From Flavobacterium azizsancarii (GTDB lineage Bacteria > Bacteroidota > Bacteroidia > Flavobacteriales > Flavobacteriaceae), in contig NZ_JAMZNK010000032.1 in the NCBI RefSeq assembly GCF_027980145.1, positions 1 through 64,000 of the forward strand: a stretch of 64,000 nt of DNA, written 5' to 3'. The position numbers and the translations under genes were made by a program. Of the stretch, positions 43,467-53,771 are shown piece by piece (position 1 is the stretch's first letter; every line of letters begins with the position of its first letter). Under the pieces are notes generated by a model. That model had not been told where the DNA came from, searched no databases, and saw nothing but the letters and a program-made list of their open reading frames with translations.

Positions 43467-44996
43467 TTAATAACCTGGATTCTGATCAGCATCGCTTATG
43501 TCATCGTTTAGCTGAATCTCTACCAAAGGAATTGGATATCTAGTGTGGAATTCTGCAATGGTACCGCTTTCAGCAGTCCATTTGTTGCGTGCTTTTACGT
43601 ACTGTACCAATTTTCCGGAACGAATAAGATCCATTCTTCTCCACCCTTCAAAAGCTAATTCGCGCATACGCTCATCAAGCATCTGCTCTTTAAATTGTTC
43701 TTTCGAAAGTCCGCTCCACTCCATTCCTGCAGGTAATGATCCTCCAAAACCACGTTTACGAACCTGATTTACAAATCCTTCTGCGTCAGGAGTATTTCCT
43801 AATTCATTCAAACACTCTGCATAGCAAAGCAATACATCTGAATAACGGATGTAAGGTTTATTTTTACCTGAATTCCAGAACGATTGTTTCCCATCGATAC
43901 GAATATCCTCATACTTTTTTATGTGTGGATCTAGTTCATCTCCTCCAAAACCTGACGGAATTGTTGGTACAATACCTTTATAAGTAAAATCATAACGGAT
44001 ACTGGCATCTTTACGCTTATCACCAGATTCCCAAATTCCGCCGCTCGTTTTATCATTATAACAATACTTTGTAGGCAACAACAAATCGTATCCTCCAAAA
44101 TAAGCGTACTGATCTATGTTTGCTAATGCTCTGGATCCTGTTTGCCATTGTATTTGGTTGTTATCCGGATAATCATTGGTAAACTGAAACTCATAAAGTG
44201 ATTCTGAAGAATTAGCGTGATCTGGGCTAAAAACATCCGCATAAGTTGCTAACAGATTATATTTACCGGAATTTATAACCTTAGCAAATGCTTCTTTAGC
44301 CAGGGTATAATCGTGTGCACCAGATGCTTCAGGAGCATATAAGTATACTTTACCCAATAGTGCCTGTGCCAGATATTTTACAGGAAAAGATGGATTTTTT
44401 TGTGTAAGAGGTAAGTTTTCTTCAGCTACCTTAAGGTCATTTATAATAAAGGCATAGACATCTTTCAAAGGTTGTCTTCCGTGACCTAATTCTTTGCTAT
44501 GTGTTTCATCAAGAATTGGGATTTCTCCCCAATACTGTGTTAACTCAAACATTATGGTAGCTCTAATAAAACTAGCTTCTCCTAATAATATTTTTCTTTT
44601 TTCAATATCAGCTTCTGTATTCTTGTTTAATGCAAATATGGCTTTTGCAGCAGTACTTACCACCGGCCAACGAGAATCCCATTGTTCTGCCAATGCGGTA
44701 TTCTCTTTAGAAAGAAACCCATTATAATAATCTAATCCTGCTTGCCCGGGAGTAGTCATTACCTGAAGTGCACCTTGTTGTGTTTCATCTGTTCCTAATT
44801 GAAACATCAAGCCTCCCCTGTCTTTTTGTATATTTCTCCATGAGATATACATTCCTAAAACAATTGGGTCTATATTTTTTAATGTCGAAAAAGCCTGTTC
44901 TTCTGTAAGAGAAGTATTTGGATCCTGCTCTAAAAAATCTGAACAGGAAGCAAAAAGCATTACGAATGCCATTGCTGTTAAAATTTTTATTTTCAT
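43467..44996 (-). CDS. SusD/RagB family glycan-binding lipoprotein
   Basis: A 509-residue surface lipoprotein. A lipoprotein signal MKIKILTAMAFVMLFASC puts the acylated cysteine at 18, followed by SDFLEQDPNTSLTEEQAF, the standard SusD opening. The TPR-like helical scaffold (for example ASFIRATIMFELTQYWGEIP near 141-160) and the C-terminal RDASIRY, YIRYSDVLLCYAECLNELGN and FEGWRRMDLIRSGKL segments are all present. The longer start at 45020 would spoil the lipoprotein signal. It partners with the SusC gene immediately upstream, forming the lid of the outer-membrane importer. Confidence 0.93.
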   Translation of the reverse strand: MKIKILTAMAFVMLFASCSDFLEQDPNTSLTEEQAFSTLKNIDPIVLGMYISWRNIQKDRGGLMFQLGTDETQQGALQVMTTPGQAGLDYYNGFLSKENTALAEQWDSRWPVVSTAAKAIFALNKNTEADIEKRKILLGEASFIRATIMFELTQYWGEIPILDETHSKELGHGRQPLKDVYAFIINDLKVAEENLPLTQKNPSFPVKYLAQALLGKVYLYAPEASGAHDYTLAKEAFAKVINSGKYNLLATYADVFSPDHANSSESLYEFQFTNDYPDNNQIQWQTGSRALANIDQYAYFGGYDLLLPTKYCYNDKTSGGIWESGDKRKDASIRYDFTYKGIVPTIPSGFGGDELDPHIKKYEDIRIDGKQSFWNSGKNKPYIRYSDVLLCYAECLNELGNTPDAEGFVNQVRKRGFGGSLPAGMEWSGLSKEQFKEQMLDERMRELAFEGWRRMDLIRSGKLVQYVKARNKWTAESGTIAEFHTRYPIPLVEIQLNDDISDADQNPGY

Positions 44997-45028
44997 AATT
45001 GTATTTTTAATTATTGCCAAAACAATTG

Positions 45029-48000
45029 TTATAATGAAACATTCAAGCCTAAAACAAACATTCTTGAATTAGGATATGCATCTCCACCTTCCGGATCGTA
45101 ACCTTTGTATTTTGTGATCGTAAATAAATTAGATCCTGTAACATACAGACGTAGATTTTGAAGATATACTTTTTCTAAAAACAGACTTGGTAAATTATAA
45201 GATAATGTAAGTGCATTCAAACGTAAGAAAGATGAATTCTGGATGGCCAGTGATGTTTCGTAAGTATTGAATCTTCCGCCACCATAATACGCTCTTGGCA
45301 CATTTGTATTTGTATTTTCCGGTGTCCAACGATCTAAAAGATCTGTATGAGCAGCGCTCATTCCGCCTGAATTCATATAACTTTCGTAAGCTGAACTGAT
45401 TTTTTTTCCTCCATAAGAGTAAGCAAATACAGCATTCAATCCAAAACCTCTGTAAGTAAAATCAGTTGCAAATCCTCCGTAAAAATCAGGATCTGTATTT
45501 CCTACTACATAGCGGTCATTATCATCGATTTTACCATCTTTGTTTCTGTCAACCGGAACAAGATCCCCAGGTTTAACTGTTCTTCCTCCAAAATCAATTT
45601 TACTGATTTCAGCCATATCAGCTGTTTGAGCAATTTTATCAAACTGATAAACGTAAATAGAATTGATTGATTTACCCACAAATAAATTTCCTTCTCTTTG
45701 AATTTCGACACCAGTCCAACCGCCCTTTTTGTAAATTACATCTGCTCCGCCATATAATTTTGTAATTTTATTTTTAGCAGATGAAATATTTCCTGAAACA
45801 TCCCAACTCAAATCATTTTGTTTTAAGATTTTATAAGTGGCACCAAATTCAATTCCTTTATTTACCATTGTACCAACATTATCTATCATATTCTTGAATC
45901 CGGTAACGGTTGATAATGTTCTTTCCATTAATAAATTATCATTTGTTGTATTAAAATAATCTACAGTTATAGACAATCTATTATTCGCCGAGGCAAAGTC
46001 TAAACCTAAATCAAATTGCTTTTGTTTTTCCCACTGTAAATCAGGATTTCCCAAACGACCATCTGATCTTAATATTGCTGTTCCATTAGTATATTGTGGT
46101 CTGTATTGACTCACATATGCATAATTAGGAATGTTTTGGTTACCTGCAATACCGTAACTTGCACGAAGTTTTAATAATTTGATAGCTTCTACAGATTGTA
46201 AAAATTCTTTAGCAACATCCCAGCCTAAAGCCACAGAAGGGAAAGTTCCCCACTTATTGTTACCTCCAAAACGAGAAGAACCATCTAAACGTGTTGTAAC
46301 GGTTGCGAAATATTTTTTATCGTAAGAATAATTTAATCTTCCTGTATATGACATTAATGTTGTCGTTATAAAATCAGATTTAAGTGTGAAATTATTTTTT
46401 TGCGAAGCACCATCCAAATACATATAAGTAAAATCATCAGATGCAAATCCTCTTGCAGTAACTTCAGAGTTGTTATTTGTGTTTTTTTGAATTGAGAAAG
46501 CTCCAAGCGCATTTAAATCATGTTTACCAATTGTTTTATTATAGGTTACCGTATTGTCCCATTGGTAGTTTAACTCACTATATCTATAGTGATTTGCTTC
46601 TCCGCTTGCAGAATTTCTTATCGATTGTCCTGTATCTGATGGATAATATTTAAAGTTAGCCTGATCAAGAACATCTACAGAAAAAGTAGTCCTGAAATTT
46701 AATCCTTCAGCTGCTTTAATATTTACGTAATTACTTGACATCAAGCGGTTCTTTGTACTATTATCATCTATAGTTAAACTTCTTATAGGATTGTAAGCAT
46801 CTGAATTTAAAGCATCTCCGTATTTCAAATACGTTGCATTAGGATCAATTGGCAATAAAGGATTCGCTCCTAAAGCATTAGGAAAAGCACTATCATTAAT
46901 GTAAGTAGCTTTGCTATTTGAAAAAGTAGTATTTGTACCTACCTGCAACCATGTTTTTACATCTTGTGTCAGGTTGATTTTACCATTATATCTTTTAAAG
47001 GAAGAATTTTTAAGTAAACCATCCTGATCAGCATAACTGAAACTCATAAAGTAGGAACCTTTGTCTCCGCCTCCAGAAAATGAAAGATTATAATTCGTCT
47101 GTACACCTGTACGCTTGATCTCATCTAACCAATTATAACTTTTACCATTTCTATAAGAGTCTAATTCATAAGGAGCAAATACCTTAGAACCGTCAGATTT
47201 AATTTGGTTGATATAAGCAGCACGATCTCCTGTTGGGTTCTGATCCATGTATTGATTCGCAAAAGCGTCAACTCTAAGATCAAATAATTGCTGACCGTTC
47301 ATCAATGGTAACATTTTACTAAACTCAGACAATCCAACCCAGGTATCAAAGTTTACTTTACCTTCTCCTTTTGTTCCTTTTTTGGTCGTAATTACAACAA
47401 CTCCGTTTGCTCCTCTGGCTCCGTAAATAGCTGTAGAAGATGCATCCTTTAAAATATCAACGTTAGCAATATCATTCGGGTTGATCGATTCGAATCCACC
47501 TTCTATAATAAGACCATCGACTACAAATATTGGCTTTGTACCATATTGTATCGAGTTATTTCCTCTAATTTTAATATCACCACTATCTCCGGGTTTACCA
47601 CTTTGTGTTACATAAACCCCAGCCGCACGTCCTTGCAATGCCTGTACAACGTTGGCCGTTGGTGTTTCAGTCAATTTATCGCCCGAAACATTTCCCACAG
47701 CACCCGTAAGATCGCTACGTTTTACCTTTGCACCTACAATAACAATTTCATTTAGTTCCTGTGAGCTTGGTTTTAATGCAACATTTACAACTGCATTATT
47801 GGCAGAAACACTTTGTGAATTGAATCCAATAAAACTAAATTCTAAAGAAGATCCTGATTTAACATTTGTAATTTTGTAACTTCCGTCAATATCAGTTACG
47901 GTTGAGTTTTGTGTGCCTTTTACAAGTACTGTGGCACCGGGCAGTGGTAAATTTTCATTATCTGTAACTTTACCGGTGATGGTTTGGGAATAAAGTGTAC

Positions 48001-48052
48001 CGGCGGACATCATAACTACTAAGAAGCATAAGTATCTTATTGCAATTCTCAT
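45029..48052 (-). CDS. SusC/RagA family TonB-dependent glycan transporter
   Basis: A protein of about 1007 residues. A signal peptide MRIAIRYLCFLVVMMSAG is followed by a carboxypeptidase-like regulatory domain (TGKVTDNENLPLPGATVLVK near residues 26-45) and the TonB-box region LNEIVIVGAKV near 100-110. The plug has IKIRGNNSIQYGTKPIFVVD near 163-182 and DASSTAIYGARGANGVVVIT near 203-222. The barrel ends MFVLGLNVSL. It imports oligosaccharides bound by SusD at the cost of TonB energy. The ATG at 48052 gives the right signal peptide; 48109 is open but less likely. Its promoter is at 48161-48190, with an operator-like site at 48135-48155. Confidence 0.93.
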   Translation of the reverse strand: MRIAIRYLCFLVVMMSAGTLYSQTITGKVTDNENLPLPGATVLVKGTQNSTVTDIDGSYKITNVKSGSSLEFSFIGFNSQSVSANNAVVNVALKPSSQELNEIVIVGAKVKRSDLTGAVGNVSGDKLTETPTANVVQALQGRAAGVYVTQSGKPGDSGDIKIRGNNSIQYGTKPIFVVDGLIIEGGFESINPNDIANVDILKDASSTAIYGARGANGVVVITTKKGTKGEGKVNFDTWVGLSEFSKMLPLMNGQQLFDLRVDAFANQYMDQNPTGDRAAYINQIKSDGSKVFAPYELDSYRNGKSYNWLDEIKRTGVQTNYNLSFSGGGDKGSYFMSFSYADQDGLLKNSSFKRYNGKINLTQDVKTWLQVGTNTTFSNSKATYINDSAFPNALGANPLLPIDPNATYLKYGDALNSDAYNPIRSLTIDDNSTKNRLMSSNYVNIKAAEGLNFRTTFSVDVLDQANFKYYPSDTGQSIRNSASGEANHYRYSELNYQWDNTVTYNKTIGKHDLNALGAFSIQKNTNNNSEVTARGFASDDFTYMYLDGASQKNNFTLKSDFITTTLMSYTGRLNYSYDKKYFATVTTRLDGSSRFGGNNKWGTFPSVALGWDVAKEFLQSVEAIKLLKLRASYGIAGNQNIPNYAYVSQYRPQYTNGTAILRSDGRLGNPDLQWEKQKQFDLGLDFASANNRLSITVDYFNTTNDNLLMERTLSTVTGFKNMIDNVGTMVNKGIEFGATYKILKQNDLSWDVSGNISSAKNKITKLYGGADVIYKKGGWTGVEIQREGNLFVGKSINSIYVYQFDKIAQTADMAEISKIDFGGRTVKPGDLVPVDRNKDGKIDDNDRYVVGNTDPDFYGGFATDFTYRGFGLNAVFAYSYGGKKISSAYESYMNSGGMSAAHTDLLDRWTPENTNTNVPRAYYGGGRFNTYETSLAIQNSSFLRLNALTLSYNLPSLFLEKVYLQNLRLYVTGSNLFTITKYKGYDPEGGDAYPNSRMFVLGLNVSL

Positions 48053-48134
48053 AATGATTTGGTTTTTAGTTAATAAAATCTTTTGTTTGGTTTTTTGAAT
48101 ATTGAGCATTTAAAATATGAGAAAACGAATTGAC

Positions 48135-48190
48135 TTATACTATACTATACTACAACATTACAAACATACAAATATTTTCATAACATCCAA
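48135..48190 (-). promoter_or_regulatory. SusC promoter with shared operator-like site
   Basis: On the minus strand TTG (48190-48188), 19 bases, TATGTTTG (48168-48161) is a good Bacteroidota promoter. Six bases downstream starts a 21-bp site (48155-48135), which reads TTGTAGTATAG, then T, then ATAGTATAA. The same site, with one base changed, lies at 57843-57823 with identical spacing to its -7 box. Confidence 0.7.
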
Positions 48191-48871
48191 ATTTATGTTT
48201 TAGGAAATTGATATTTTTTTCGAGTTTTTTTTTCGGCTTTAGTATAAATTTTAAACTTTAAAAAGAAAAAAATAAATAAACCAAGGAATAAATAGAGAAA
48301 TCTCAGGCATAAATAAGCACCATCTCTTATAAAAAAGTGATAATGAAGATTATCTCGTAATTCAAAACTTACAAATTACATTTTGCACAATGTTAAGCAA
48401 AACACAAAAAAAACAGCGATAAAAGCCTCAAAACCATTCTTAATAATCTGACAAAGAGACTAATTTGTGAATTTTAGCACATAATTTTTAATGTATTTAA
48501 CACTTTATAATACGCTACAATATCTTTCTGTTACCAAAAAATTAAACTTTTATCTTATAAAAGACAATATTTAGGAACGCTGCCATACCTATGCATCCCA
48601 GAAATAAGAGAGATTATTTATCGCCGAAGAATTTTATGCTGTTAAACCCGACAGGTTTTAAAACCCTGTCGGGTTTGTATTGAACACAAAAAAAGACGCA
48701 AAAGCATCTCTACAAGAAAACCTTTATCGCCGAAGATTTTTACGCTCTTAAACCCGACAGGTTTTAAAATCCTGTTGGGGTTGTACCGAACAAAAAAAGA
48801 CGTACAAAAAACTGTACGTCTCTACAAGAAAACCTTTTGTTCCTTTATCCCTTTGCTCCTCTGATCCTTTC
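48191..48871. repeat. Gene-free region with a 106-bp tandem duplication
   Basis: 48191-48600 is AT-rich and shows nothing recognisable. From 48617 a unit starting TTTATCGCCGAAGA and containing AAACCCGACAGGTTTTAAAA-CC/TCCTG hairpins is repeated once at 48723, ending near 48838. The second copy carries an extra hairpin GACGTAC/GTACGTC (48799-48820). The cluster lies just past the stop of the symporter gene and can serve as its terminator. Confidence 0.6.
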
Positions 48872-50464
48872 CTAAGCTATTCCCCATTTCGAAAACAAAA
48901 CGAATATACTTATCATACCTATCAACAATGCGCCAAAATACCAGTAACGGTTTTTCCATGGAGACAGTTTAACAGATTCAAGTTTGATTTCGGTATAATG
49001 ATAATTAGGATAAAACTTAGAAACTGCCAACATACATATTGTAGTGAAAACAAATAATATTGCGAGCATATGCAAATAATGCAACTGAATATTCAATATA
49101 TAATTAAAGATGATGTAACTAAATATAAAAAATATCATTCCGATTTTAGCGGCTTGCGGCGGGACTTTTTTCGAAACAAAACCAACCAGAATAATAGTAA
49201 AAATTGGCAGACAAAACATTCCGCCAAGCTGTTGCAGATAAGTATAAAAACCTGCTTTACTAAACATTATAAAAGGCGCCGAAAACATGGCCAAAGCAGA
49301 AACAATGATCTCGAATTTACGTCCTGTATATACCAAATGTTTCTCTGTAACTTCTTTGTTTCTTTTCTCTAACCAGGGTTTATAAAGGTTAAGGACAAAA
49401 AGTGTACTACTACTGTTCAATCCTGCATTAAAAGTACTAATTGCTGCTCCTAAAACAACGGCAGCAGTTAATCCAATCATAATAGCCGGCAATGTATCTT
49501 TTACAACCAAAGGAAAAACCTCAGCAGTGTTTTCAAGATTTTTATAAAGGTGAACGCCTATCAATCCGGGAATATTAATAATAAAAGGACAAAGCAATTT
49601 GCCTAGACAAGCTAATCCCATGCCTTTTTGACTGTGTGATAAACTTTTTGCCGAAAGCGCTTGCTGAACGATAAACTGTTCCATTCCCCAATAATAAAGG
49701 TTCATTATAAACATACCTGTAAAAATGGTACTCAAAGGAATTTCATCATGAGCGCCTCCAATAGCATTTAAGTGCTCTGTATTTTGAGAAAGCAAAATAT
49801 GGAATCCTTTTGACCAATCGCCATTGCCTAAAAATTTAAATCCGAAGTATGGAAAAGCAATTCCAATCGTCAATAATCCAACACTTAAAATAGTATCACT
49901 TATAGAGATCGCCCTTAATCCTCCCAGAACTGAATATGCACATCCTGTCAGGCCAATAACCCAAACCATAATCCAGATATTTTGCCAATAGGTTAATTGC
50001 AAAGGCAGTAAAAAATTGAACATTCCGGTAAGAGCAACTGCACCACCATATAAAACGGCTGGCAATAAATTTACTATATAACTGCACAGGAATACAATTG
50101 ACACCAGTTTTTTGGTCGAATTATCGTAACGTTTTCCCAGATAATCGGGAATTGTCATGGCTCCGGTACGAAAATAAATAGGCAAAAAGAACTCCGCCAC
50201 AAGCAACATCGCAAACACAGAGCTTACGCCCCATGCTATAACGCTCATATTGTTGGTGTATATGGATTCGTTTTCGCCTATAAATTGATTTGCACTAATA
50301 TTACTTAATAATAGTGCTCCTCCTACTATAAAAAAATTGTTATTATGATCTGCAAAAAAAAGCCCGTTCGTGGTTTGTACTTTTTTTGTGCGTGTTTTTA
50401 AAGCTGAAAATAAGGCTATAAAACCGGTAATTAGTAAAAAACTAACAATGGACAATACACTCAT
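48872..50464 (-). CDS. Sodium/sugar symporter, SSS (SGLT) family
   Basis: A 530-residue inner-membrane transporter with about 13-14 helices, of the sodium:solute symporter family. The SGLT-type sequence GGALLLSNISANQFIGENES near residues 48-67, MTIPDYLGKRYDN near 102-114, GGLRAISISDTI near 181-192, and FNAGLNSSSTLFVLNLY near 343-359 are family signs. The N-terminal half resembles SGLT proteins rather than proline permeases. The GntR gene ends 3 bases before it starts, so both are co-transcribed. It likely takes up the monosaccharide set free by the adjacent glycosidases, a role parallel to the MFS symporter at 29894-31303. Confidence 0.9.
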   Translation of the reverse strand: MSVLSIVSFLLITGFIALFSALKTRTKKVQTTNGLFFADHNNNFFIVGGALLLSNISANQFIGENESIYTNNMSVIAWGVSSVFAMLLVAEFFLPIYFRTGAMTIPDYLGKRYDNSTKKLVSIVFLCSYIVNLLPAVLYGGAVALTGMFNFLLPLQLTYWQNIWIMVWVIGLTGCAYSVLGGLRAISISDTILSVGLLTIGIAFPYFGFKFLGNGDWSKGFHILLSQNTEHLNAIGGAHDEIPLSTIFTGMFIMNLYYWGMEQFIVQQALSAKSLSHSQKGMGLACLGKLLCPFIINIPGLIGVHLYKNLENTAEVFPLVVKDTLPAIMIGLTAAVVLGAAISTFNAGLNSSSTLFVLNLYKPWLEKRNKEVTEKHLVYTGRKFEIIVSALAMFSAPFIMFSKAGFYTYLQQLGGMFCLPIFTIILVGFVSKKVPPQAAKIGMIFFIFSYIIFNYILNIQLHYLHMLAILFVFTTICMLAVSKFYPNYHYTEIKLESVKLSPWKNRYWYFGALLIGMISIFVLFSKWGIA

Positions 50465-50467
50465 AAA

Positions 50468-51484
50468 CTACAACGAATTTCTATCAACTAAAATGGTTGG
50501 AATAATCTCCTGAATTTTTTTACGGTTCAGAACAAAATTAGCTGCTTTTTTTCCCATTTCAGAGAAATCAGTTGAGAATGTGGTAACGCCATCAAAGATG
50601 ATTTCTTTTACGATATCATCATTGTGGGATATAAAACCAATATCTGAACCTATTTTGAGTCCTTTTATTTTGGAGTCTTTGAGCATTTCCCAAAGCTCGA
50701 GATTGTGAATCGTAAAATATACTTTTCCTTTCTCCAGAGAACCGGACACATACTCTTCTTTTATAACACCTTTGATATCATAATCCTTCATGAATCTTTT
50801 AAACGAATTTAAGATTTCATCAGGCTCTGCAGACGATGGTTTGAAAAAGAAAATGATTTCGTCGTACTTTTTAATTTTATCTTTAAGCTGCACAAAAGCA
50901 TTGTAAGACGAATCTCCAAACTCTTGTGCAACATAATTGTAATCTTCATCTGTTTCTATAAAACGGTCTACCAGTAATACTCTGTTGGTAGGCAATTGTT
51001 TTAAAACAGCCGGCGTTTTTTTACTCGGAATTGGAGCAATAACAAACATTCCGTATTTTCCTTTTATATTCTGAACAATACTTTCGAACGTATCAAAATT
51101 ATTATGGTGAAAAAAGATATCCAACTGAATATTTTTTCCAAGACCTTTTCTGAAATTCTCATAAAACGTTTCCTGAAAAATATCAAATGCAAATATCAGC
51201 AATGCGACTTTTAATTCTTGTTTCACATCATTGGTAGCAACAAAATACCCTAATCGGTTTTTAGATTCGATTATGCCTCTATGAACAAGTTCTTTATAAG
51301 CCTTCGCAATGGTTTCTCTCGCAAACCCCAACTCGTTTATAAAAGTATTTACAGACGGAAGTAAATCTCCTTTGGTTACTACTTTTTCATCAATAGAATT
51401 AATTATTCCCTGAACCAATTGTTCATGTTTAGAGAAGGAATTTATAGATTCAAGATTTTTTATCTGCTGAATAATTTGCTTCAT
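50468..51484 (-). CDS. GntR-family regulator with sugar-binding domain
   Basis: A 338-residue regulator. Residues 1-80 are a GntR winged helix (VTKGDLLPSVNTFINELGFA, then ETIAKAYKELVHRGIIESKN). From about 95 to 335 there is a periplasmic-binding-protein/LacI-like effector domain, for example EEYVSGSLEKGKVYF and GLKIGSDIGFISHNDDIVKE. This AraR-like architecture senses a sugar directly. A TATATTTG -7 box at 51531-51524 in the gap before it could give it its own promoter. It is the only regulator inside the PUL and so the best candidate for the shared operator at 48135-48155 and 57823-57843. Confidence 0.88.
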   Translation of the reverse strand: MKQIIQQIKNLESINSFSKHEQLVQGIINSIDEKVVTKGDLLPSVNTFINELGFARETIAKAYKELVHRGIIESKNRLGYFVATNDVKQELKVALLIFAFDIFQETFYENFRKGLGKNIQLDIFFHHNNFDTFESIVQNIKGKYGMFVIAPIPSKKTPAVLKQLPTNRVLLVDRFIETDEDYNYVAQEFGDSSYNAFVQLKDKIKKYDEIIFFFKPSSAEPDEILNSFKRFMKDYDIKGVIKEEYVSGSLEKGKVYFTIHNLELWEMLKDSKIKGLKIGSDIGFISHNDDIVKEIIFDGVTTFSTDFSEMGKKAANFVLNRKKIQEIIPTILVDRNSL

Positions 51485-51523
51485 AAAACGTTTTTAATAG
51501 GTATTTATTTAGAAATGATAATA

Positions 51524-51531
51524 CAAATATA
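51524..51531 (-). promoter_or_regulatory. -7 box upstream of the GntR gene
   Basis: TATATTTG on the minus strand, about 40 bases before the GntR start codon, in the 63-base gap after the GH36 gene. No TTG is found at the right distance, and the 21-bp shared operator is absent here. Confidence 0.4.
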
Positions 51532-51547
51532 TACTAATGTTTGAGAT

Positions 51548-53752
51548 TTAGGCCTTTGTAATTTTTAAAACAACACTTGTATTCGAAGAATTCACATTTG
51601 GATTAATTCCAACCTGCATTAAAAAATCACCTGAATAAGTTGCAGTCTCTACAACTGGCTTTTTATCCGGATATACGTTGATTTCTTCTACTTTATAATT
51701 TTGTCCTGCTTGTAATCCTTTTAGTTTTATCGGAAGATGTGTTCCCGCTTCGTATCTAGAATTAACTGAATAACCAAATACTACTGCTTCGTTACCATTT
51801 TTATTTACAAACATCACTGCTGCTGCATCATTACCAAGAGGATTTTGCAAACGATATTGATCTCCTTGCCAGATGGTGTTGCTCAATGCACCATAATTTT
51901 TAATCGCTAGTTGAACAAAAGCCAAATCTTTTTCATTCAGGTCTTTCACTACAATATCAAAACCTAATCTTCCCATCATCGCAACATCTGTACGGTATTT
52001 TATGGGTTGTTTTCCCCAATCTGTTACGTGTGCAGCAATGGTCAAAGCAGGATAGAAATAAGAGTATTCCCATTGCATAAATACGCGCTCCAGAGGATCT
52101 GTATTATCACTTGGCCAGAACTCCGTAAAGTATTTTAATGCTGCATAATCCACTCTTCCTCCACCACCGGAGCATAACATCATAGGTACTTTAGGATATT
52201 TGGCACGAATACGTTCCAAAACATTATACAATCCCGTTACATAATCTGTATAAAAATTATTTTGTTTGTCTTTTAGATTGCTCGAGTACGCATTGTAAAT
52301 TACTGCATTACAATCCCATTTGATATAGGCTAATTCCGGATTTTCGGTAAAAAGATTGTCCACAATTCCATAAACAAAATCCTGTACTTTTGGGTTTGAT
52401 AAATCCAATACCAATTGGTTACGGAAATAATGTTCTGCTCTTCCTGGTTGTTTGATAACCCATTCCGGATGTTTTTTGTACAAATCACTCGCTGGACTTA
52501 CCATTTCAGGCTCGATCCAGATTCCGAATTTTACCTGATTGTCTTTGGCTGTTTTTACCAAAGTTCCAATTCCGTTTGGTAATTTCTTTTTGTTTACATC
52601 CCAATCTCCAAGAGCTGCATCGTCATTATTACGAGGATAATTATTTCCGAACCATCCGTCGTCTAATAAAAACATATCAACGCCCAGTTTTTTACTATCA
52701 GCAATAAGTACTTTTAGTTTATCTTCATCAAAGTTAAAATAAGTAGCTTCCCAGTTGTTCAGCAATGTCAAACGACTTCCTTTTCCGTCTAAAATTTTAT
52801 AATTCCTTGACCAGTCGTGCAAATTACGACTTGCATTTCCTCTTCCTTTAGAAGATAATGTATACCAAAATTTAGGCGTTGTAAATACTGTGTTTTTTGC
52901 CAAAGAATAAGCTGCCGCTGCATTATTAATCCCTGAAATAACACGAAGATTATTCAATGGATCCAATTCTAAATCTGTACGGAAATTTCCTGACCATTCT
53001 AAACCTGCAAACAAAACTTTCCCCTCATCCTCGGTTGCCGGTTTATCCAGAGAAACCATAAAAACCGACGGCTGAAACAAATTGGCACGCGATCCTAATT
53101 TAGAATCCAATACTTTGATACCGTGAGTCAGTTTTGTTTCTTCAGGCTGCATTTCTTTTACCCAGTCTCCGTGATATTGATTCAGATAAAAGTTGTTGTA
53201 TCCTTTCAGATACAAATTAGCCGAAGCATATTTGTTCAAAGTAATGTTACTTTTCTCTGTGTGTTTAATTGTTGTCCATTGCTCGATAACATCAGTATCA
53301 TAGTAGGACTGAATAAACATATGAACCTCAACCGGATATACATTATCTTTTAATGTAATTTCTGTTTGAGAAACCCCTGTACTTATTGTTGTTGTTTTAT
53401 GCTCTACATATAATAAATCCAATGAATTATTTCCGTCAGCATGCGTTACTGCAATTGCCGGCTCCAGTAAGTTTTTAGAACCCGATGGTGTATAAGCTGC
53501 ATTATAAATCCCCGAATAATCTACTCCCTGTTTGAACTGAGCTTGTATTTTTACGTACTCAAAATCATTTGCCAGTTTTTCTCCTAAATAAATGGTGTTC
53601 AATTCTTTTCCGGGAGTTACCTGCAAAACAAGCGCATTACTTTTTGTTTTTACTGAGATAATTTGTTGCGCCGTAACCGGGCTGCAATAACTCGCCAGCA
53701 TAAAAAATGCTATCCCAAAAGATTGCCTTAAAGTGGTAATATGTTTTTTCAT
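51548..53752 (-). CDS. GH36 alpha-galactosidase
   Basis: A 734-residue exported alpha-galactosidase of GH36 (clan GH-D, retaining). A signal peptide (MKKHITTLRQSFGIAFFMLA) precedes an N-terminal beta-supersandwich (about 30-310) and a TIM barrel. The barrel has FLLDDGWFGNNYPRNND near 362-378, FGIWIEPEMVSP near 412-423, the nucleophile in AYIKWDCN near 479, and the acid/base in FWPSDNTDPLER near 546-557. A C-terminal beta domain follows. The frame is open to 53842, within the esterase gene, but that leader is basic and not a signal. The start is 19 bases after the esterase stop, so the two are co-transcribed. Confidence 0.9.
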   Translation of the reverse strand: MKKHITTLRQSFGIAFFMLASYCSPVTAQQIISVKTKSNALVLQVTPGKELNTIYLGEKLANDFEYVKIQAQFKQGVDYSGIYNAAYTPSGSKNLLEPAIAVTHADGNNSLDLLYVEHKTTTISTGVSQTEITLKDNVYPVEVHMFIQSYYDTDVIEQWTTIKHTEKSNITLNKYASANLYLKGYNNFYLNQYHGDWVKEMQPEETKLTHGIKVLDSKLGSRANLFQPSVFMVSLDKPATEDEGKVLFAGLEWSGNFRTDLELDPLNNLRVISGINNAAAAYSLAKNTVFTTPKFWYTLSSKGRGNASRNLHDWSRNYKILDGKGSRLTLLNNWEATYFNFDEDKLKVLIADSKKLGVDMFLLDDGWFGNNYPRNNDDAALGDWDVNKKKLPNGIGTLVKTAKDNQVKFGIWIEPEMVSPASDLYKKHPEWVIKQPGRAEHYFRNQLVLDLSNPKVQDFVYGIVDNLFTENPELAYIKWDCNAVIYNAYSSNLKDKQNNFYTDYVTGLYNVLERIRAKYPKVPMMLCSGGGGRVDYAALKYFTEFWPSDNTDPLERVFMQWEYSYFYPALTIAAHVTDWGKQPIKYRTDVAMMGRLGFDIVVKDLNEKDLAFVQLAIKNYGALSNTIWQGDQYRLQNPLGNDAAAVMFVNKNGNEAVVFGYSVNSRYEAGTHLPIKLKGLQAGQNYKVEEINVYPDKKPVVETATYSGDFLMQVGINPNVNSSNTSVVLKITKA

Positions 53753-53771
53753 TTTTACTATATTTTTATTT

